DNA of 10,203 nt from CAZKYP01 sp964556885 (GTDB lineage Bacteria > Planctomycetota > Phycisphaerae > Sedimentisphaerales > Anaerobacaceae). The notes under the pieces are model-generated. The model did no database searches. It saw only the letters and a program-made list of their open reading frames with translations, and had not been told where the DNA came from. The DNA lies in NCBI GenBank assembly GCA_964556885.1, contig CAZKYP010000119.1:1-10203 (forward strand), read 5' to 3'. Each line of letters starts with the position of its first letter. The first letter of the stretch is position 1. Below are positions 6,530 to 10,203 of the stretch, piece by piece. The position numbers and the translations under genes were made by a program.

Positions 6530-7549
6530 ATGAAACAGATGGAAACAGGTAAAAAGAGCGGCAAATATATTTTTATTATAGGACTGATCTTGCTGGTGCA
6601 GACCTCGTTTGTCTTTGCCGCCGAGGACATTGTCGGTAACTGGCAAATCACAATGGATTTCAACGGCCGTCAGATGATGGCGACGCTGACCATCACCAAA
6701 AGCGAAGATGGCACTCTTGCCGGTAAGTGGGGCTCAGGCGATCTTTCGAATGTAAAATTCGAAGACGGCAAGCTCACCTTCCAGCGCACAACGAGAATGC
6801 GAGACGAAGACATGACATCGGACTTCTCGGGCACTCTGAAGGACGGCACAATCACCGGGACAATGTCGAATGATTTCGCAGACATGGACGTCAAAGCAGT
6901 CCGTAAGAAACCCAAATGTCCCGCGCTTGGCCAGTGGGATTTCAAATTTAGTGTCGGCGATATGGATATAGAAGCAAAACTGATAGTATCCCAGACGAAG
7001 GAAGGCAAGCTCGAAGGTAAGTGGACCGAGACTATCGGCGAACATTCAGTCTCAGATGTTAAGTTCGAGGACGGGAAACTTACTTTTACTCGCAAGAGTA
7101 AGATCGAAGATATGGAATTTGAGTCGACTTATGAAGGAACTGTCAAAGGAGACGAGCTTGTCGGGACATTGAAAAGCGAAATGGGCGACATACAGATTAA
7201 CGGCAAACGCTTCGGCACGGCTCTAATCGGGACATGGGAGCTTACAACCACTTCCGATTTCGGTACCCGTACAAGCATGCTGGTGGTAGATCCTGATATG
7301 ACGGGAACATACGAGACCTTCGGCGGGGAAGTCCCAGTCAAGGACCTCAAGCTCGACGGCGACCAGGTGACTTTCGGCATCGAAATGGGATTCGGCGACA
7401 GGACATTCAAGATGGATTTCAAAGGCAAAATGGAAGACAAGACCATCAAGGGCCAGATGACCTCCGACAGAGGTACAGATGAGGTGAGTGGTAAGAAGGT
7501 TGAGAAGAAAGCTCCGGCTCCGGAAGCTGCTCCCGCACCTGCAAATTAA
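6530..7549 (+). CDS. Secreted triple-repeat beta-rich protein (339 aa), function unknown
   Basis: I place the start at ATG 6530 because AGGAGG (6518-6523) sits six bases upstream; an in-frame ATG at 6500 lacks such a site. Residues 1-31 are a signal peptide (basic MKQMETGKKSGK, hydrophobic core IFIIGLILLVQTSFVF, cleavage near FA|A). The mature part is three tandem units of about 92 residues (35-126, 133-227, 233-323), each starting GxW and ending near a Lys/Arg pair, with alternating hydrophobic strands and many Gly/Asp turns. Units 1 and 2 share VKFEDGKLTF exactly. The pattern suggests small beta-barrels or sandwiches, loosely lipocalin-like. The tail (about 324-339) is Lys/Ala/Pro-rich. No catalytic motif is visible. 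It sits alone on the plus strand between the two aro-like genes and ends in a strong terminator, so it is monocistronic. A periplasmic or cell-surface binding role is only a guess. Confidence 0.88.
   Translation: MKQMETGKKSGKYIFIIGLILLVQTSFVFAAEDIVGNWQITMDFNGRQMMATLTITKSEDGTLAGKWGSGDLSNVKFEDGKLTFQRTTRMRDEDMTSDFSGTLKDGTITGTMSNDFADMDVKAVRKKPKCPALGQWDFKFSVGDMDIEAKLIVSQTKEGKLEGKWTETIGEHSVSDVKFEDGKLTFTRKSKIEDMEFESTYEGTVKGDELVGTLKSEMGDIQINGKRFGTALIGTWELTTTSDFGTRTSMLVVDPDMTGTYETFGGEVPVKDLKLDGDQVTFGIEMGFGDRTFKMDFKGKMEDKTIKGQMTSDRGTDEVSGKKVEKKAPAPEAAPAPAN
6632..7498 (+). repeat. Three tandem in-gene repeats (about 92 codons each)
   Basis: Units are 6632-6907, 6926-7210 and 7226-7498. Protein similarity is clear: GNW/GQW/GTW starts, VKFEDGKLTF in units 1 and 2, and DLKLDGDQVTF in unit 3. 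The DNA differs at many synonymous positions (for example gtaaaattcgaagac versus gttaagttcgaggac). The duplication is therefore old and kept under protein-level selection, not a recent expansion. Confidence 0.8.
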
Positions 7550-7571
7550 GAAAAAATGAAGTTAGACTCAA

Positions 7572-7599
7572 GGGCGGGCAATTTGCCCGTCCTTTTTTT
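7572..7599 (+). terminator. Intrinsic terminator of the triple-repeat gene
   Basis: GGGCGGGCA and TGCCCGTCC pair over nine positions (one G-T wobble) around a three-base loop, followed directly by seven T residues (7593-7599). It begins 22 bases after the stop codon at 7549. On the minus strand the hairpin is not followed by a T-run, so it acts mainly on plus-strand transcripts. Confidence 0.9.
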
Positions 7600-7618
7600 A
7601 TATACGTTTTCTCGGGAT

Positions 7619-8413
7619 TCAGGATTTGAGGGTTTGCATTGCCTGTTCAACCGTGGCGTTATTGTGAACCATTTTACTAAGCGCCTGGACCATTTTGGTC
7701 GGTGTTTTATGCTGGAAGGCGTTTCGACCTATCGACAGGCCCGCCGCTCCGGCTTTTAAGGCGCCTTCAGCCATTTTGAATATTTCCTCGTCACTGTCCA
7801 TTTTAGGCCCGCCTGCGATAACCACCGGAACAGGACAGCCGTCGACAACCTCGGCGAAACTCTCGGGGTGTCCTGTATAAACTACCTTGACAATGTCGGC
7901 GCCCAATTCGGCCCCGACTCTGGCGGCGAGTTTGACGTTATTGAGATCGTATTCGCTTTTAATCTTCGCCCCGCGGGTATACATCATCGCGATCAGCGGC
8001 ATCTGCCACTCAAAGCATCGTTCACTGATGAAACCTAATTGTCGCAGCATTTCTTTGTCGGTTTCGGCGCCTAAGTTGATGTGGATGGAAACGGCATCGG
8101 CACCGAGCTTGATTGCCTCTTCGACCGTGCAGACAAGCTCCTTCGCATTCGGGTCGGGACTAACCGAGGTGCCGCCGGAAAGATGTATTATCAGCCCGAC
8201 GTCCTTGCCGGTTCCCCGGTGTCCGGCCCGGACGATACCTTTGTGCATGAGGATGGCGTTGGCTCCGCCGGCCACGATTTTGCTGATGGTTTCACGCATA
8301 TCAGCCAGCCCATCGATAGGGCCTACCGTAACACCGTGGTCCATCGGGATTATGACCGTCCTGTGCGAATTGCGGTCGATTATCCTTTCGAGTCTTATCT
8401 TTTTACCTATCAT
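7619..8413 (-). CDS. 2-amino-3,7-dideoxy-D-threo-hept-6-ulosonate synthase family (AroA'-type; 264 aa)
   Basis: A DeoC/class I FBP-aldolase-type (alpha/beta)8 barrel of normal family length. In archaea this enzyme joins L-aspartate semialdehyde to the fragment from 6-deoxy-5-ketofructose 1-phosphate, the first step of the alternative dehydroquinate route. Motifs are IIPMDHGV (21-28), HLSGGTSVSPDP (77-88), MMYTRG (143-148), DIVKVVYTG (173-181), IAGGPK (199-204) and GLSIGRNAFQ (225-234). D25, Y145 and K176 align by spacing with the catalytic Asp33, Tyr153 and Schiff-base Lys184 that I recall for Methanocaldococcus MJ0400. GGAG lies eight bases before ATG 8413. An inverted repeat (8450-8469) lies upstream. 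The family also contains GriI, which uses dihydroxyacetone phosphate, and close aldolases (Lsr/FbaB types), so substrate choice is not certain. The aroB'-like gene at 5032-6027 supports a shared pathway. Confidence 0.9.
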   Translation of the reverse strand: MIGKKIRLERIIDRNSHRTVIIPMDHGVTVGPIDGLADMRETISKIVAGGANAILMHKGIVRAGHRGTGKDVGLIIHLSGGTSVSPDPNAKELVCTVEEAIKLGADAVSIHINLGAETDKEMLRQLGFISERCFEWQMPLIAMMYTRGAKIKSEYDLNNVKLAARVGAELGADIVKVVYTGHPESFAEVVDGCPVPVVIAGGPKMDSDEEIFKMAEGALKAGAAGLSIGRNAFQHKTPTKMVQALSKMVHNNATVEQAMQTLKS

Positions 8414-8449
8414 TTTCTCATCTCCGGTATTTGGGTCGTTTCAAGAGCA

Positions 8450-8469
8450 GTAAGGTAATCCCACCTTAC
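8450..8469. promoter_or_regulatory. Inverted repeat upstream of the aroA'-like gene
   Basis: GTAAGGT (8450-8456), six bases, then ACCTTAC (8463-8469): perfect seven-base arms, 37 bases upstream of the start codon. A possible minus-strand -10 (TATAAA, 8473-8478) lies just upstream, so the repeat would overlap the predicted transcript start, a typical repressor position. It could instead fold as a leader hairpin. The matching -35 is weak. Confidence 0.45.
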
Positions 8470-8578
8470 ATTTTTATAAAAATCTACCCGAAACCACCCC
8501 AAAAAGCAAGCACAAACTTACAATTCGATACGAGCATGTTTCCATAAGATATACGAAAATATGTAGCCTTGACATAAT

Positions 8579-8607
8579 ATTAACGAGTTGATATTGTGAA
8601 ACCAAAG
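8579..8607 (+). promoter_or_regulatory. Sigma70-like promoter of the nucleotidyltransferase-like gene
   Basis: TTGACA (8579-8584), a 17-base spacer and TATTGT (8602-8607). The predicted start near 8614 leaves a leader of about 47 bases before ATG 8661. It faces away from the aroA'-like gene, so the 247-base gap holds divergent promoters. Confidence 0.5.
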
Positions 8608-8660
8608 TTGAACTCATACAATGAAATAACGTGAATTATGTGTTTTAGTTGTGTGCTAAT

Positions 8661-9200
8661 ATGACAGCAAAACAGTTTTACGACTGGCAGACATCCGGCG
8701 GAACCGATGACGTGATGAGACTTGTCAACTGCCTCGAAAGGGCTGATGTTGCATGGTGCGCCATCGGCGGCGTTGCAGTAAACCACTGGGCCGAACAACC
8801 TATGGTAACACAGGATGTGGATTTTGTCGTTGCCGCCGAATCAATCGAACGCGTCGTTTCGCTGCTCGAGGAAGCAGGATTCCGCAGTGAAAGATTCGAT
8901 TGGTCCATCAATTTCAAAGGACGTTCGGCCGTCAGCATTCAACTAAGCACGGAGGACTTCTATCGGGATTTTCCATCAAGGGCCGTCGCGGCCGATGTAC
9001 ACGGCATTCTTATGAGAGTTGCTTCATTGGAGGATACTCTCAGAGGCAAGATGAAAGCCTGGTCCGAACCCGAACGAAGACAGAGCAAGCGGCTCAAAGA
9101 CCTTGCCGATATAGCCCGCCTGATTGAGGCGCATCCACGTCTATGGGATATGCTAACCGACGATTTAAAACAGCAGGTACAATCCCCGGGAAAATCATAA
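8661..9200 (+). CDS. Nucleotidyltransferase-like protein, AbiEii-related (179 aa)
   Basis: I chose ATG 8661; an in-frame TTG at 8649 would add four residues. Neither start has a clear Shine-Dalgarno site. The fold signature is CAIGGVAVNHWAEQPMVTQDVDFVV (33-57 region): the GG pair at 36-37 and the acidic pair D52/D54 of the polymerase-beta-type nucleotidyltransferase site. The C-terminal half has VASLEDTLRGKMKAW (120-134) and SKRLKDLADIARLIEAHP (142-159), as in many AbiEii/AbiGii-like proteins annotated as type IV toxin components. A third catalytic Asp is not obvious; the matching strand reads VSIQLS (91-96), which seems usual for this subgroup. No antitoxin gene is adjacent: the gene is alone, with its own promoter. 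A toxin role is therefore unproven; it may nucleotidylate a protein or RNA, or be an orphan. Confidence 0.8.
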   Translation: MTAKQFYDWQTSGGTDDVMRLVNCLERADVAWCAIGGVAVNHWAEQPMVTQDVDFVVAAESIERVVSLLEEAGFRSERFDWSINFKGRSAVSIQLSTEDFYRDFPSRAVAADVHGILMRVASLEDTLRGKMKAWSEPERRQSKRLKDLADIARLIEAHPRLWDMLTDDLKQQVQSPGKS

Positions 9201-9220
9201 TACGATTGATTCACAATCTG

Positions 9221-10168
9221 CTAATCTTCGTTTGGCAGGCGCATCTTCTCGTAGAACTCAGCGTACTTGTCCTTGTCGTCCGTCTGGCGATAGGCAATCG
9301 CCGAGCGGGGATGTTCGTTCAATATGCCGGTGATAAAATACGGTATGATGTAACCCCACTCGATCTCGCTACGCATGGGCATCATGTAATCCTGTATAAC
9401 CTTTAGGACGGGTGTAAGGTTGAATTTCGGATTTTTCAGGAAACCCATCAGCAGTTCGAGGCAGCAATTGCCCGGCCCCCGGCCGATGCCGTACAGCGAG
9501 CCGTCCAGGTAATTGGCGTTGTGAATAATGCCCTCGATGGTATTGGAAAAAGCAAGCTGCTGGTTGTTATGACAATGAACTCCTATGGTCTTGCCGGGCA
9601 GGTGCTTTTGATAAAGCTTGACCATGTATTCGATCTGCTCGCAGTACAGGGCGCCGAAGCTGTCTACTACATACACCACGTCGACGGGGGCTTTTGCGAG
9701 CTGGTCGAGTGCTTCGACAAGGTCCGGCTCAAGCTCCGTTGAGATTGCCATGATGTTGCAGGTCGTCTCGTAGCCGAGGTCGTGACATTTGTTTATCAGC
9801 TCAATTGCGCTGTCGATATATTTGACGTATGTAGCCGCACGAATCATATCGACCGGACTCTCATCGGCAGGGGCGAATACCTGTTCTTTGACGCGGTATG
9901 AGTCGACCATAATACTGATTTTCATATCCGATTCGATGCCGTCGATGATTTCCCGGATCTTCTCGTCGTCGCAGTATTTCCACGCCCCGAAATCCTTCGG
10001 CGGATAAAGTTCCCTGCTGGAGCGATAACCGAATTCCATATAGTCCACACCGCCCTTGGAAAGGGCCAGATAAACCGCCCGAACGAAATCGTCGGTGAAG
10101 TAGTGGTTATTAATAAGTCCGCCGTCTCTTATTGTGCAATCGAGCACCTTGATTTGTTCTCTGTACAT
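9221..10168 (-). CDS. HMGL-like (DRE-TIM) aldolase/synthase (315 aa)
   Basis: A DRE-TIM metallolyase barrel. LDCTIRDGG (9-17) carries the Asp-Arg pair (D10, R14), VDSFG is at 168-172, HCHNN (198-202) supplies metal-binding H198 and H200, and GIGRGPGNC (227-235) is the glycine-rich active-site loop. The closest general class is 4-hydroxy-2-oxovalerate aldolase (DmpG/MhpE)-like, which cleaves or forms a bond with pyruvate. The usual partner acetaldehyde dehydrogenase is not visible, and this protein is slightly shorter than DmpG. Isopropylmalate/homocitrate synthases are less likely given the length. The ATG at 10168 has a good site (AAGGTAGGA) just upstream. It ends 20 bases from the plus-strand gene's stop, tail to tail, with no terminator between. 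HMGL-like aldolases of this type also occur in surface-polysaccharide clusters. A link to the aroA'/aroB' genes is inferred only from closeness. Confidence 0.85.
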   Translation of the reverse strand: MYREQIKVLDCTIRDGGLINNHYFTDDFVRAVYLALSKGGVDYMEFGYRSSRELYPPKDFGAWKYCDDEKIREIIDGIESDMKISIMVDSYRVKEQVFAPADESPVDMIRAATYVKYIDSAIELINKCHDLGYETTCNIMAISTELEPDLVEALDQLAKAPVDVVYVVDSFGALYCEQIEYMVKLYQKHLPGKTIGVHCHNNQQLAFSNTIEGIIHNANYLDGSLYGIGRGPGNCCLELLMGFLKNPKFNLTPVLKVIQDYMMPMRSEIEWGYIIPYFITGILNEHPRSAIAYRQTDDKDKYAEFYEKMRLPNED

Positions 10169-10203
10169 GTTCCTACCTTAAATAGAATCTCTCTGAAGTT
10201 TTT

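Noticed and set aside
6184..6663. A 159-codon minus-strand frame across the divergent intergenic region
   Set aside because: It overlaps the signal-peptide region of the well-supported plus-strand gene, is rich in Ile/Lys/Phe from AT-rich DNA, covers the dyad, and shows no family motifs.
7887..8453. A 188-codon plus-strand frame opposite the aroA'-like gene
   Set aside because: It is a Ser/Pro-rich mirror of the minus-strand coding sequence, whose aldolase motifs are unambiguous.
9201..9220. A terminator between the convergent genes ending at 9200 and 9221
   Set aside because: The gap is only 20 bases and contains no GC-rich stem or T-run.

Overview
The window looks like part of a bacterial chromosome of moderate GC content with AT-rich intergenic gaps. 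My best guess is a member of the Planctomycetota (Phycisphaerae-like) or a relative. This is an inference from gene content: exported SMP-30/gluconolactonase proteins fused to other domains, and 'archaeal-type' AroA'/AroB' homologues in a genome with bacterial-style Shine-Dalgarno sites and sigma70-like promoters. No rRNA, tRNA, CRISPR array or insertion sequence was seen.

Positions 1-6027 are all on the minus strand and read like one transcription unit. In transcription order it holds a 3-dehydroquinate synthase II (AroB'-type) gene; an MgtC/SapB membrane protein gene starting 4 bases after it; a secreted DUF362 + SMP-30 fusion; a short stretch with two overlapping small reading frames that may be a broken gene; and a secreted SMP-30 + thioredoxin-like + metallo-beta-lactamase-fold protein that runs off the left edge. 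The two SMP-30 domains are clearly paralogous but have different fusion partners.

Positions 6028-6529 are a 502-base divergent intergenic region. It has a good promoter for the left-hand operon and a 28-base dyad that looks like an operator. To its right, on the plus strand, is a secreted protein built from three tandem beta-rich repeats, closed by a strong intrinsic terminator. Next, on the minus strand, is a 2-amino-3,7-dideoxy-D-threo-hept-6-ulosonate synthase (AroA'-type) gene, with an inverted repeat just upstream of its start. A plus-strand nucleotidyltransferase-like gene (AbiEii-like) follows with its own promoter, then a minus-strand HMGL-like aldolase/synthase gene ending 20 bases from it, tail to tail.

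The most coherent biological theme is the AroA'/AroB' pair. In archaea these two enzymes make 3-dehydroquinate from aspartate semialdehyde and a deoxy-keto-hexose phosphate. Related pairs in actinomycetes (GriI/GriH) make 3-amino-4-hydroxybenzoate instead. The nearby HMGL-like enzyme could belong to the same carbon-carbon bond chemistry, but nothing in the window proves it. The exported lactonase-like proteins may process sugar-derived lactones or related substrates in the envelope; their true substrates cannot be read from the sequence.
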